This document shows, piece by piece, positions 50,019 through 58,582 of a DNA stretch of 64,000 bases. The stretch is from Nonomuraea guangzhouensis (GTDB taxonomy: Bacteria > Actinomycetota > Actinomycetes > Streptosporangiales > Streptosporangiaceae), in the NCBI RefSeq assembly GCF_019396345.1, contig NZ_JAHKRM010000006.1, forward strand, positions 310,001 through 374,000, written 5' to 3'. The position numbers and the translations under genes are program-made. Numbering within the stretch: the first letter of the stretch is position 1; each line of letters begins with the position of its first letter. Below the pieces are notes generated by a model. The model was not told the DNA's origin. It ran no database searches and saw nothing but the letters and a program-made list of their open reading frames with translations.

Positions 50019-50989
50019 CCCTGCTCGAACTCGACGACCTCTCGGTGACGTACCGGATCGCCTCGGGCGAGGTGCCGGCCGTACGGGGAGTTTCTCTGAA
50101 GCTGGACTCGGGGGCGGCGCTCGGGGTAGCGGGTGAGTCGGGATCCGGCAAGTCGACGCTGGCCATGGCGCTGCTGCGGCTGCTCCCGCGCGACGCCCGC
50201 GTCGGCGGCCGGATCCTGCTCGACGGCGAGGACATCCTCACCATGAAGTGGGGCCGGATGCGCGCGGTCCGCTGGGCCGAGGCGTCGATCGTCTTCCAGG
50301 GCGCCCAGCACGGTCTCAACCCGGTGCGCAGGATCGGCGACCAGATCGCCGAGCCGCTGCTGGTGCACAACCTGGCCAAGCCCGACCAGGCCGGCAAGCG
50401 CGTGGCCGAGCTGCTCGAACAGGTCGGCCTGCCCACCTGGCGGGCCCGCAGCTACCCGCACGAGCTCTCCGGCGGCCAGCGGCAGCGCGTGATGATCGCG
50501 ATGGCGCTGGCCTGCAAGCCGCGGCTGATCATCGCCGACGAGCCGACGACCGCGCTCGACGTGATGGTCCAGGCCCAGGTGCTGACCTTGATCAAGGAAC
50601 TGATCGCCGAGCAGAACATCTCGCTGGTCATGATCTCGCACGACCTCTCGGTGCTCGCCGACGTCTGCGACCAGCTCGCGGTCATGTACGCGGGCCGCGT
50701 CGTGGAGCACGGCCCGTCGCGCGAGGTGTTCCACGAGGCCAAGCACCCCTACACGGGGGCGCTGGCGGCGGCCTTCCCCACGGTCGGCGACCCGGTGTCG
50801 CGGCTGGCGCCCAAGGGCCTCGGCGGCGATCCGCCGGACCCGATGGACCTGCCCACCGGCTGCTCGTTCCACCCGCGCTGCCCGGTGGCGCTGGAGGAGT
50901 GCGCGAGCCTGGATGTCGAGCTGTGGCCCGCGGGCGACAGCCGTACCGCCGCCTGCGTGCACGTACGGGCGAAGGAGGAGGCCTCATGA
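50015..50989 (+). CDS. ABC importer ATP-binding subunit (DppD-like)
   Basis: A 324-residue ATPase with GESGSGKST, LSGGQRQRVMIAMAL, LIIADEPTTALD and MISHDLSV. The C-terminal Cys cluster CSFHPRCPVALEEC is the DppD-type site. The Q-loop reads VFQGAQHGLNP rather than FQDP. It overlaps the next ATPase gene by 4 bp. Confidence 0.94.
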   Translation: MTLLELDDLSVTYRIASGEVPAVRGVSLKLDSGAALGVAGESGSGKSTLAMALLRLLPRDARVGGRILLDGEDILTMKWGRMRAVRWAEASIVFQGAQHGLNPVRRIGDQIAEPLLVHNLAKPDQAGKRVAELLEQVGLPTWRARSYPHELSGGQRQRVMIAMALACKPRLIIADEPTTALDVMVQAQVLTLIKELIAEQNISLVMISHDLSVLADVCDQLAVMYAGRVVEHGPSREVFHEAKHPYTGALAAAFPTVGDPVSRLAPKGLGGDPPDPMDLPTGCSFHPRCPVALEECASLDVELWPAGDSRTAACVHVRAKEEAS

Positions 50990-51990
50990 TCGAGACGGAG
51001 ACGTCCTCGGACACCGCTGACACGGTGCACCAGACTCTGCTGGAAGCCCGTGACCTGCACGTGGAGTTCCCGTCGCGCGGGCGGCGGGCCCGGGCGGTCG
51101 ACGGGGTGAACCTGTCGATCGGCGCGGGCGAGATCGTGGCGCTCGTCGGCGAGTCCGGCTGCGGCAAGACCACGCTGGCGCGCACGCTGATGGGCCTGGA
51201 ACGTCCTACCTCGGGCTCGGTCGTGTACGACGGGAAGGCGCTGGACTACCACTCCAAGGCGCTCAAGGCGTACCGGAAGATCGTCCAGCTCGTCCTGCAG
51301 GACCCGATGGGCTCGCTGAACCCGCGGCACACCGTCTACGAGGCGGTCGCCGAGGGCCCGCGCATCCACGGTCTGCCCGGCGAGCGGGAGATCGTGGCCG
51401 AGGCGCTGTCCAGGGCCGGGCTGCGGCCGCCCGAGCGGTTCTTCCAGCGCTATCCGCACGAGCTGTCGGGTGGCCAGCGTCAGCGTGTGGTCATCGCCGG
51501 GGCGCTGGCCCTGAGCCCCAAGGTGCTGGTCGCCGACGAGCCGGTGGCCTCGCTCGACGCCTCGGTGCGGGGCGAGATCTTGGCGCTGCTGCTCAAGCTC
51601 CGCGCCGATCTGGGGCTGTCGGCGCTGGTCGTCACCCACGACCTCGGGCTGGCCTGGAACATCGCCGACCGGGTCGCGGTGATGTACCTCGGCCGGATCG
51701 TCGAGTCGGGCCCGGTCGAGCAGGTGCTGACCGCTCCCCGGCACCCGTACACGCAGGCCCTGATGTCGGTGCTGCCGGAGTCGCCCGAGCGGATCGTGCT
51801 GACCGGTGAGCCACCGGACCCCACGCGGATCCCGGGCGGCTGCCGGTTCCACGCCCGCTGCCAGGTGCTCGCCTCCGGCAAGGCGGCCGAGACGGGAGTG
51901 GACGCCAAGTGCCGGTCGGAGCTGCTCGACATCCTGCCGGCCACCGCGGCGGCACAGGCGGCCTGCCACTACGCGGAGCTCAGCGCCTGA
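50986..51990 (+). CDS. ABC importer ATP-binding subunit (DppF-like)
   Basis: A 334-residue ATPase: GESGCGKTT, LQDPMGSLNPR, LSGGQRQRVVIAGAL, LVADEPVASLD and VVTHDLGL. C-terminal Cys residues (CRFHARC) follow. ATG 50986 lies inside the previous gene. Last gene of the operon; four copies of a 15-bp repeat begin at its stop. Confidence 0.94.
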   Translation: MIETETSSDTADTVHQTLLEARDLHVEFPSRGRRARAVDGVNLSIGAGEIVALVGESGCGKTTLARTLMGLERPTSGSVVYDGKALDYHSKALKAYRKIVQLVLQDPMGSLNPRHTVYEAVAEGPRIHGLPGEREIVAEALSRAGLRPPERFFQRYPHELSGGQRQRVVIAGALALSPKVLVADEPVASLDASVRGEILALLLKLRADLGLSALVVTHDLGLAWNIADRVAVMYLGRIVESGPVEQVLTAPRHPYTQALMSVLPESPERIVLTGEPPDPTRIPGGCRFHARCQVLASGKAAETGVDAKCRSELLDILPATAAAQAACHYAELSA

Positions 51991-52050
51991 GCTCAGCGCT
52001 TGACCAGCGCCTGAGCTCAGCGCTTGAGCTGCTTGGAGCTCAGCGCTTGA
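51976..52050. repeat. Four 15-bp direct repeats at a convergent gene junction
   Basis: Near-identical GAGCTCAGCGC(C/T)TGA copies lie at 51976-51990, 51989-52003, 52013-52027 and 52036-52050. The first encodes ELSA-stop of the ABC ATPase; the last, read on the minus strand, encodes the FKR terminus of the NmrA-like protein. Each copy contains a GAGCTC palindrome. Confidence 0.85.
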
Positions 52051-52864
52051 ATGCCGTGGCGTGCTCGGCGGCCCACTGGGCGAAGGAACGCGGTGCCCGG
52101 CCGGTGACCTGCTCGACGGTCGGGGCCACCGTGTAGCCGACCTCGGGGGTGTCGCCGAGCGCGCCGATGAGGAACTCGATCGTCTCCGCCCCCATGCCGT
52201 CGGCGCGCCACTTGGCGCGGGCCTCGTCCTCGGAGAGCTCGACGAAGCGAATCTCCTGGCCGACGGCCTCGCTGAGGATGCGCACCTTCTCCGTGGTGGT
52301 GATGGCCTGCGGCCCGGTCAGCGTGTACGTCTTACCCGCGTGGCCGTCGCCCGTCAGCACGGTGGCCGCCACGGCGGCGATGTCGCGCTCGTGCACCAGA
52401 GAGCTGAGCCGGCTGCCGAACGGCTCCCTGATGACCCCTTCGGCCTTGATCGTCCAGGCCCACCACTGCAGCGTGTTGGACATGAACTCGACCGGCTCCA
52501 GCAGCGTCCATTCCAGCTCACTGGCGGCCAGGGCCTGCTCCAGCGGGCCGTCGGCGCGCCCGCCCAGCACGGTCACCTTGCGCACGCCCGACTTGACGGC
52601 CAGCTCCACGAGCTGCTCGCCGGTCTTCAGCGGCGCGTAGTCGTCGCCCGCGAAGTTGATGAGATGAACGGCCTCGACGCCCTCGAAGGCGGCCGTGAGG
52701 CTGCCCGGCTCGGCCAGGTCCCCGGCGACGACCTCCACGCCCTCGGGCAGGTCGGCCTTGGCCGGGTCGCGGGTCAGGGCACGCACCTGGTGCCCGTTCC
52801 GGGCGAGCTCGTCGACGATGAGGCGGCCGACGGTTCCGGTGGCACCGGTGACGAGGATCGTCAT
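52040..52864 (-). CDS. NmrA-like NAD(P)-binding protein
   Basis: A 274-residue atypical SDR similar to the one at 39305 but with a different set of internal segments. VTGATGTVGRLIVDEL is the nucleotide motif; VRALTRDPAKADLPEG and FMSNTLQWWAW resemble NAD(P)H:quinone oxidoreductase-2/NmrA members. No Tyr-xxx-Lys is seen. Two direct repeats of GAACGGAACG lie just upstream. Confidence 0.88.
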   Translation of the reverse strand: MTILVTGATGTVGRLIVDELARNGHQVRALTRDPAKADLPEGVEVVAGDLAEPGSLTAAFEGVEAVHLINFAGDDYAPLKTGEQLVELAVKSGVRKVTVLGGRADGPLEQALAASELEWTLLEPVEFMSNTLQWWAWTIKAEGVIREPFGSRLSSLVHERDIAAVAATVLTGDGHAGKTYTLTGPQAITTTEKVRILSEAVGQEIRFVELSEDEARAKWRADGMGAETIEFLIGALGDTPEVGYTVAPTVEQVTGRAPRSFAQWAAEHATAFKR

Positions 52865-52882
52865 GACAGGCTCCCTTGCTTG

Positions 52883-52921
52883 GAACGGAACGTTCAGTTC
52901 TTATCTTAGCAGAACGGAACG
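52883..52921. promoter_or_regulatory. Direct repeats GAACGGAACG ahead of NmrA-like gene
   Basis: GAACGGAACG at 52883-52892 and 52912-52921 start 29 bp apart, in the 59-bp gap between the NmrA-like start and the FAD-monooxygenase stop. They are placed as regulator binding sites; the regulator is unknown. Confidence 0.45.
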
Positions 52922-52923
52922 CT

Positions 52924-54099
52924 TTATTCCATATAGGCCTTCAGTGTGATGGCCGTCGCGGCGCGGGCCATGGGTCCGGCGACGCGGTCGATCATCTTGT
53001 CGCGGCCGGGCAGGTGGGGGAGCAGCCTGATCATCCTGGTCTGGAACCAGATGGCCGCGCGCGACGGCAGCACCATGCCCTTGACGTTGGCCGGGCCCAG
53101 CTTCTGGTTGGCGTCCACGAACGCCCGCAGCTCCCGCTCGTAGCCGTCGGCGCCGCCGCCGGAGGCCAGCTCACCGGCCAGCACGTACGCCCCCACCAGG
53201 GCCAGGCTGGTGCCCTGGCCCGAGGCCGGCGAGGCGCAGTAGGCGGCGTCGCCGACCAGCACGACCCGGCCCTTCGACCAGCGGTCCATGTGGATCTGGC
53301 TGACGGAGTCGAAGTAGAAGTCGCTCGACCCGCGTACGGCTTCGAGCAGCTCGGGCACCTCCCACTCGACCCCGGCCATGGCCTGGGCCAGCAGTTCTTT
53401 CTGCTGGGCGAGATCGCGATGGTCATAGGCGAGCGGCTGTGACGACCACATGAACAGCGCCTTGGCGTTGGTGTCCTGCCGCGTGCTGTAGACGTTCGCG
53501 GTGCGGCCGGGGGCGGCGTGGACCGCCTCCTCGCGGTCGAGGCCCAGGCGGTTGGGGACCGTACAGATCGAGATGTAGTAGCCGAGGTCGCGGACGAACG
53601 CCGACTCCTCGCCGAAGGCCAGCCGGCGGGTGTTGGAGTGGACTCCGTCGGCCCCGACGACCAGGTCGAACCGGCGCGGTGCGGACCGCTCGAAGGTCAC
53701 CGTCCCGTCCTCGGAGATGCCGGTGATCGAGTCGTCGAAGATGTACTCGACGTCGTCGCGGGTCAGGTCGTACAGGAGCTCGTTGAGGTCGCCGCGCATG
53801 ATCTCGGCGTCGGTGCCCGCGCGCCCGCCGAACAGGTCGGCGTCCATCTCCGCGATCCGCCGGCCCTTGCCGTCGTAGTGCGTGGCGATCCGCATGTCGG
53901 TGCTCCTGGCGCGGACCGCGTCGAGCAGGCCCATCCGCTCGATCACGTCGAGTGCCACGCCGCGGATGTCGACCTTGTAGCCGCCCTCGCGGAGTGCGGG
54001 CGCCCGCTCCACCACGGTCGGGGTGAAGCCGTGCCGCCGCAGCCAGTAAGCCGTCGCGGTGCCGGCGATGCTCGCGCCGGAGATCAGGATGTTTGTCAT
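52924..54099 (-). CDS. FAD-dependent monooxygenase (PHBH fold)
   Basis: A 391-residue class A flavoprotein: N-terminal ISGASIAGTATAYWLRRHG (GxGxxG), FDLVVGADGVHSNTR (DG motif) and GRVVLVGDAAYCASPASGQGTSLAL (GD motif). This group hydroxylates aromatic or polyketide compounds with NAD(P)H. It diverges from a TetR regulator, so it is likely inducible by substrate. ATG 54099 matches the family N-terminus better than the upstream codon. Confidence 0.9.
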   Translation of the reverse strand: MTNILISGASIAGTATAYWLRRHGFTPTVVERAPALREGGYKVDIRGVALDVIERMGLLDAVRARSTDMRIATHYDGKGRRIAEMDADLFGGRAGTDAEIMRGDLNELLYDLTRDDVEYIFDDSITGISEDGTVTFERSAPRRFDLVVGADGVHSNTRRLAFGEESAFVRDLGYYISICTVPNRLGLDREEAVHAAPGRTANVYSTRQDTNAKALFMWSSQPLAYDHRDLAQQKELLAQAMAGVEWEVPELLEAVRGSSDFYFDSVSQIHMDRWSKGRVVLVGDAAYCASPASGQGTSLALVGAYVLAGELASGGGADGYERELRAFVDANQKLGPANVKGMVLPSRAAIWFQTRMIRLLPHLPGRDKMIDRVAGPMARAATAITLKAYME

Positions 54100-54116
54100 G
54101 CCCTGAACGGTACACA

Positions 54117-54127
54117 CGTCTCAGACG
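54117..54127. promoter_or_regulatory. Possible TetR operator between monooxygenase and tetR
   Basis: CGTCT-C-AGACG is a perfect 11-base palindrome in the 60-bp divergent gap; a second AGAC/GTCT pair (54124-54135) overlaps it. It is the best symmetric sequence here. Confidence 0.45.
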
Positions 54128-54159
54128 CTTGTCTAGGACGGTTGTGTTAGACTTTGGGC

Positions 54160-54732
54160 ATGGGAAACCGGGAAGATCTGCTGGCCGGAGCGAAGCGTTG
54201 CCTGATCGAGAAGGGCTACTCGCGCACGACGGCGCGCGACATCGCCACCGCCTCGGGCGTGAGCCTGGCGGGCATCGGCTATCACTTCAGATCGAAGGAA
54301 GCGCTGATGAACGAGGTGCTGTTCGAGGTGATGCGCGAGTGGGGCGATGACCTGGCGGCGACGCTGACCGCCGACATCAAGCCCGACGCGACGCCCCTCG
54401 AACGCTTCGAGGCGGCGTGGGACCGGGTGATCGAGTCATTCGACCGGCTGCGGCCGCTCTGGGTCACCCAGTTCGAGCTGCTGGGCCAGATCGATCACAC
54501 GCCGGACATCCGGCAGCAGCTCGCGGCCGGCATCCAGGAGGGACGTCTGGGGCTCGCGGAGTTGTTCGAGGGCATCGACCCGGCGGCCGACCCGGAGCGG
54601 GCGCGGCTGGTCGGCACGTTCTACCAGGCCATGCTGACGGGGTTCCTGTCGCAGTGGCTGGTCGACCCGGACAGCGCGCTGTCGGGCCGCGAGGTGGTCG
54701 CGGCCCTGCGCATGGTCCAGAACTCGGGGTGA
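54160..54732 (+). CDS. TetR-family regulator
   Basis: A 190-residue repressor: HTH in GYSRTTARDIATASGVSLAGIGYHFRSKEAL, then a helical ligand domain. It diverges from the FAD monooxygenase and probably represses it. ATG 54160 is preceded by TTTGGGC and no good ribosome site; TTG 54154 is in frame. It ends 16 bp before the convergent DinB-like gene. Confidence 0.92.
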   Translation: MGNREDLLAGAKRCLIEKGYSRTTARDIATASGVSLAGIGYHFRSKEALMNEVLFEVMREWGDDLAATLTADIKPDATPLERFEAAWDRVIESFDRLRPLWVTQFELLGQIDHTPDIRQQLAAGIQEGRLGLAELFEGIDPAADPERARLVGTFYQAMLTGFLSQWLVDPDSALSGREVVAALRMVQNSG

Positions 54733-54748
54733 CTCGGGTCAGTTCGGG

Positions 54749-55387
54749 TCAGAAGGCGCTGATCGTGGCGGGCGCCCGCTCGGCCCGGCTCAGCGTGCGG
54801 ATCACCGCCGTCGCGCCATGACGGTGTACGGCCAGCCGCGCCAGCAGCTCGACGACCGGATCGATGACCGAGGCCGGCAGCTTGGGAGTCTCCACGCCCA
54901 CGCTGGCGGCCAGGTCGTCGGAGTGCACGACCAGCTCGACCAGCCGGGTGAGCAGGAAGTCGTCGAACCGCAGCGACCAGCCCGACCACGGCAGGTGCAC
55001 CACCTTGTCGCGAGGCTGCGCGGGCAGCTCGGCCCGCTGCCGCTCGAACAGCTTCTCGGCCTTGGCGGCCAACGCCGCCGGGCCGTCGGCGGCGGCCGCC
55101 TCACCGGCCTGCCTGATGCCCACGTTGCTCTCATGGTCGAGGCCCGCCTGCACCCACGGGGACCTGGAGAAATGCTCGATCAGCGGGACCGGCTCACCGG
55201 GCACTCCGCCGTCGTCGAGCAGGCTGTCGATGCGGACGAGCTGGTGGGCCAGGTGCGCGGCCAGCCCCGCGACGCTGAACTCGTTGAGCGCGCTCGGCTT
55301 GCTCCACGCGGCGGCCACGGCGGGCTCGCGCAGCAGCGCCACCGCGGACTCCGCGGCGACCAGATAGGACTCTCTGATCTCCCCCAT
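54749..55387 (-). CDS. DinB-like/mycothiol-dependent maleylpyruvate isomerase-family protein
   Basis: A 212-residue protein of the MDMPI N-terminal/TIGR03083 type. HLAHQLVRID and ELVVHSDDLA provide the conserved metal-binding histidines; the sequence otherwise predicts a four-helix bundle. Members use mycothiol, the actinobacterial thiol. ATG 55387 has a purine-rich upstream site. Substrate unknown. Confidence 0.82.
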   Translation of the reverse strand: MGEIRESYLVAAESAVALLREPAVAAAWSKPSALNEFSVAGLAAHLAHQLVRIDSLLDDGGVPGEPVPLIEHFSRSPWVQAGLDHESNVGIRQAGEAAAADGPAALAAKAEKLFERQRAELPAQPRDKVVHLPWSGWSLRFDDFLLTRLVELVVHSDDLAASVGVETPKLPASVIDPVVELLARLAVHRHGATAVIRTLSRAERAPATISAF

Positions 55388-55466
55388 GTGCCGCCCTTCC
55401 CCGGTTCCGGTGATGACCCGGCCCACACTATCCCCCACAGAATCAGGGTGAGCGGGCGCCTTGGCG

Positions 55467-56195
55467 TCAGTGCAGGGTGCGCTTGATCGCCGCCCTGATG
55501 AAGACCCGGGCCAGCGTCCCCCGCCTGTATCGGTTCAGGAACGGTCGCGGCAGGTCGTACCTGCGGGCTCGGATGTCCGCCACCACGTTCATGGGCGCGC
55601 CCATCTCGGCCAGCACGTCCAGGGCCTCCCGTTTGGAGATCAGCCGTCCGTCCCGCAACGTGACCGCGGCCCTGGCGACGGTGATCATCCCGAGATCCAC
55701 CCAGACGTCCTGCAGCCACCGCTTGCGCCCGCGCGTCTTGGCCAGCCAGAAGTTCCGCAGATCGGTCCGGATGAACTCGCTCAGCTCCTGGTCCGACACC
55801 GGCGGCAGCAGTCCCGCGGGCGGCTCGCCGTACAGCTCAAGAGCGCCCGCGTGCAGCTCACGGCGGGTCACCGGGGTGACCGGCCGCTCGTACAGCTCCT
55901 GGTGCGCCCAGGTCACATGGTCGGTCGCGAAGTCGTCCAGCCGGTGCCTGGGCATGTAGGAGCAGTGCAGATGCTCGACGAGCGGCAGATCGAGCTGCTC
56001 GTGCATCTTTTCGAGCCGCTGCCGCTGCTCCTCGGTGACGTCCGTCTCGACCACCGCGATGAGATCGAGATCGCTCTTGCCCGGCTGGTAGTCGCCCGCC
56101 GCGAGCGACCCGTGCGCCCACAAGGCGACCAGGGGTACGGCCGGTCTGACGCCGTCGAGGAAACGTGTTAGCAGGAGATCGGTTGGCCCGTGCAT
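55467..56195 (-). CDS. Nucleotidyltransferase, aminoglycoside-adenylyltransferase-like
   Basis: A 242-residue protein. WAHGSLAAGDYQPGKSDLDLI is the NTase motif GS..(x)D.D with the catalytic Asp pair; the remainder is helical, and WAHQELYERPV and RTDLRNFWLAKT resemble the AadA/DUF4111-type C-terminal domain. It could inactivate an aminoglycoside or be a housekeeping NTase; not distinguishable here. The start ATG at 56195 overlaps the first SDR start on the other strand. Confidence 0.75.
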   Translation of the reverse strand: MHGPTDLLLTRFLDGVRPAVPLVALWAHGSLAAGDYQPGKSDLDLIAVVETDVTEEQRQRLEKMHEQLDLPLVEHLHCSYMPRHRLDDFATDHVTWAHQELYERPVTPVTRRELHAGALELYGEPPAGLLPPVSDQELSEFIRTDLRNFWLAKTRGRKRWLQDVWVDLGMITVARAAVTLRDGRLISKREALDVLAEMGAPMNVVADIRARRYDLPRPFLNRYRRGTLARVFIRAAIKRTLH

Positions 56196-56964
56196 GATGG
56201 CCACTATGGTCGACACGAGATCCAACGGAAAAGTAGCCCTGGTCACGGGCGTGGGCCGCACCGTCGGCATCGGCGCGGGGATCGCCCGCCAGTTGGCGGC
56301 CTCGGGTTGGGACATCGCCTACACCTACTGGACGCCGTACGACGAACGCATGGCCTGGGGCGCCGAGCCCGAGGCGGCCGACGCGATCGGCAAGTCCCTG
56401 GCCGGGCGCGGCGCGGCGATCGAGGCGGACCTGGCGGACGTCGACACCCCCGCACGGATCTTCGACGAGGCCGAGCGCCGGCTGGGCAACGTCACCGCCC
56501 TGGTGATGTGCCACTGCGAGTCGGTCGACTCCAGCCTGCTGGACACCACCGTCGCGAGCTTCGACCGGCACTTCGCCGTCAATGCGCGCGCCACCTGGCT
56601 GCTGGTCCGCGAGTACGGCCGCCGCTTCGCGGGCACCAGCGGCTCCGGCCGGATCATCGGCCTCACCAGCGACCACACCGTCGGCAACCTGCCCTACGGC
56701 GCGAGCAAGGCCGCCCTGGACCGCATCATCCTGGCCGCCGCCCGCGAGCTGGCCCACCTCGGCGTCAGCGCCAACGTCATCAACCCCGGCCCGGTGGACA
56801 CCGGCTGGATGTCGGACGACGTACGGGAGAGCCTCACCCGCCAGACCCCGTACAACCGCCTCGGCACGCCCCAGGACACCGCCCACCTCGTCGACTTCCT
56901 CTGCTCACCCCAGGGGCAGTGGGTCAACGGTCAGCTGCTGATGAGCAACGGCGGCTTCGCCTAG
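56194..56964 (+). CDS. Short-chain dehydrogenase/reductase 1
   Basis: A 256-residue SDR (or 252 from ATG 56206). The cofactor motif is atypical: VTGVGRTVGIGAG. The catalytic Ser lies in IGLTSDHT, with Tyr and Lys in LPYGASKAA. NPGPVDTGWM is the substrate-loop segment. Its closest relative in this window is the SDR at 57746, with which it shares the GRIIGLTS core. Neither start has a clear ribosome site. Confidence 0.85.
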   Translation: MMATMVDTRSNGKVALVTGVGRTVGIGAGIARQLAASGWDIAYTYWTPYDERMAWGAEPEAADAIGKSLAGRGAAIEADLADVDTPARIFDEAERRLGNVTALVMCHCESVDSSLLDTTVASFDRHFAVNARATWLLVREYGRRFAGTSGSGRIIGLTSDHTVGNLPYGASKAALDRIILAAARELAHLGVSANVINPGPVDTGWMSDDVRESLTRQTPYNRLGTPQDTAHLVDFLCSPQGQWVNGQLLMSNGGFA

Positions 56965-57731
56965 AGCGCGTGGCCGCCCGCCACCTGGAGGACCTGACCG
57001 GTGATCCAGCGTGCCTGGTGCGAGGCGAGGAACACGACGGCGTCGGCGATGTCGGCCGGCTCGCCCACGCGGCCCAGCGGCACGATCTGGCCGGCCCGCG
57101 CGTACGTCTCGGCGTCCATCCAACCGGTCTGCACGGGGCCGGGAGCCACCGCGTTGACGCGGATCCCGGCGGCGCCGAGGTCGAGCGCGGCGGCCCGGGT
57201 GAGGGCCTCCAACGCCGCCTTGGACGTCCCGTACCCGATCTGGCCGGGGAAGGCGCGGGCGGCGTCCGTGGAGACGTTCACCACGCATGGGCGGCGGCCG
57301 TCCCGCCTGGCCAGTTCGGAGATGAGCAGGGCGGGGGCGATCGCGTTGACCTCGTAGTGGCGGCGCAGGCCATCGGCGGTGAGGGCGCCGAAGGAGTCCG
57401 GGGCCTCGCAGTGCGCGGCGTTGTTCACCAGCACGTCGACCGGTCCCAGCCGCCGCTCGACCTCGTCGAGCAGGTGCCGCGCCGCATCCGGCTCACGGAG
57501 GTCGGCGGGTAAGGCCACCGCGTCCCCGAGCTCGGCGGCCAGCGCCTCGGCGACGTCCGCGGCCGGGGTGACGTGCTCCCAGGTGACGCCCGGGGGAGCG
57601 GATCTCTCGCTGAAGTAGTGCACCGCCACCCGCGCCCCCTCGGCCGCGAAGGCCCGCGCGATCGCCGCGCCTATTCCGCCGCTCGACCCGGTGACGAGCA
57701 CGATCTGACCCGCGAGTTTCGTATCGACCAT
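56961..57731 (-). CDS. Short-chain dehydrogenase/reductase 2
   Basis: A 256-residue classical SDR: VTGSSGGIGAAIARAF cofactor motif, NNAAHCEAP, catalytic Ser in NVSTDAARAF and IGYGTSKAALEAL (Tyr, Lys), and APGPVQTGWMDAETYARAG. It is convergent with SDR 1 (4-bp overlap) and divergent from SDR 3 (14 bp). Substrate unknown. Confidence 0.88.
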   Translation of the reverse strand: MVDTKLAGQIVLVTGSSGGIGAAIARAFAAEGARVAVHYFSERSAPPGVTWEHVTPAADVAEALAAELGDAVALPADLREPDAARHLLDEVERRLGPVDVLVNNAAHCEAPDSFGALTADGLRRHYEVNAIAPALLISELARRDGRRPCVVNVSTDAARAFPGQIGYGTSKAALEALTRAAALDLGAAGIRVNAVAPGPVQTGWMDAETYARAGQIVPLGRVGEPADIADAVVFLASHQARWITGQVLQVAGGHAL

Positions 57732-57745
57732 CTGAGGAGCATGCC

Positions 57746-58564
57746 GTGATCGATCCGCGATTGCGAGGCAGGGTGGCTCTGGTGACCGGGGCCAACCAGG
57801 GCATCGGCGCGGCCACCGCGGTCGCGCTGGCCGCGCAGGGGGTCGCGGTGTTCCTGACGTACAAGCGGCTGGCGCCGGTGGACCATCCGGCCTATCCGGA
57901 CGAGTACAACAGGTCGCGGGGCGCGGGAGCCGACGACGTCGTACGGCGCATCCGCGAGGCGGGCGGCACGGCGGAGGCCGCCGAGGCCGACCTGGCCGGC
58001 CCCGAGACGCCGCGAACGCTGTTCGACCTGGCCGAGCGGGCGCTGGGGCCGGTGGAGATCCTGGTCAACAATGCCAGCAGCGGCTCATTGGGCGACACGT
58101 TCACGCCTGACGGGCACGACGCGTTCGGGCGGCCGCTGCGGCCGGTGGACGCGGAGAGCTACGACCGGCAGTTCGCCGTGGACGTACGCGCCGCGACGCT
58201 GCTGATCGCCGAGTTCGCCCGGCGCCACATCGAGCGCCGAGCGGACTGGGGCCGGATCATCGGCCTCACCTCCGGCGGCCCCGACGGCTTCCCGACGGAG
58301 GTCTCGTACGGCGCGGCGAAGGCGGCCCAGGAGAACTTCACCATGTCGGCCGCCCACGAGCTCGGCCGCTACGGCGTCACGGCCAACATGGTCTACCCGG
58401 CGGCCACCGACACGGGCTGGGTGAACGCCGAGGTCGAGCGGGCGGTGGTGGCCAACAGCCCGCTGCGGCACGTCGGGCGGCCGGAGGAGGTGGCCGACGT
58501 GATCACCTTTCTCGTCTCGCACCAGGCGCGGACCGTCACCGGGCAGCGCGTCCGGCTCCACTGA
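57746..58564 (+). CDS. Short-chain dehydrogenase/reductase 3
   Basis: A 272-residue classical SDR with an insertion (about residues 38-60, rich in Tyr and Arg) after the second strand. VTGANQGIGAATAVAL, NNASSGS, Ser in GLTSGGPDG and SYGAAKAAQENF (Tyr, Lys) and DTGWVNAEVE are seen. GTG 57746 is the start. Its region also resembles the enoyl-reductase-like SDR subgroup. Confidence 0.87.
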   Translation: MIDPRLRGRVALVTGANQGIGAATAVALAAQGVAVFLTYKRLAPVDHPAYPDEYNRSRGAGADDVVRRIREAGGTAEAAEADLAGPETPRTLFDLAERALGPVEILVNNASSGSLGDTFTPDGHDAFGRPLRPVDAESYDRQFAVDVRAATLLIAEFARRHIERRADWGRIIGLTSGGPDGFPTEVSYGAAKAAQENFTMSAAHELGRYGVTANMVYPAATDTGWVNAEVERAVVANSPLRHVGRPEEVADVITFLVSHQARTVTGQRVRLH

Positions 58565-58582
58565 TGTCTCACGAAAGAGTCG

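Noticed and set aside
51976..52050. Possible CRISPR or attachment site at the four 15-bp repeats
   Set aside because: Spacers are absent or 8-10 bp and units are too short and overlap coding ends; no cas genes nearby.
52924..54732. Biosynthetic cluster around the FAD monooxygenase
   Set aside because: No PKS, NRPS, cyclase or tailoring set adjoins it; a stand-alone inducible oxygenase is the simpler reading.
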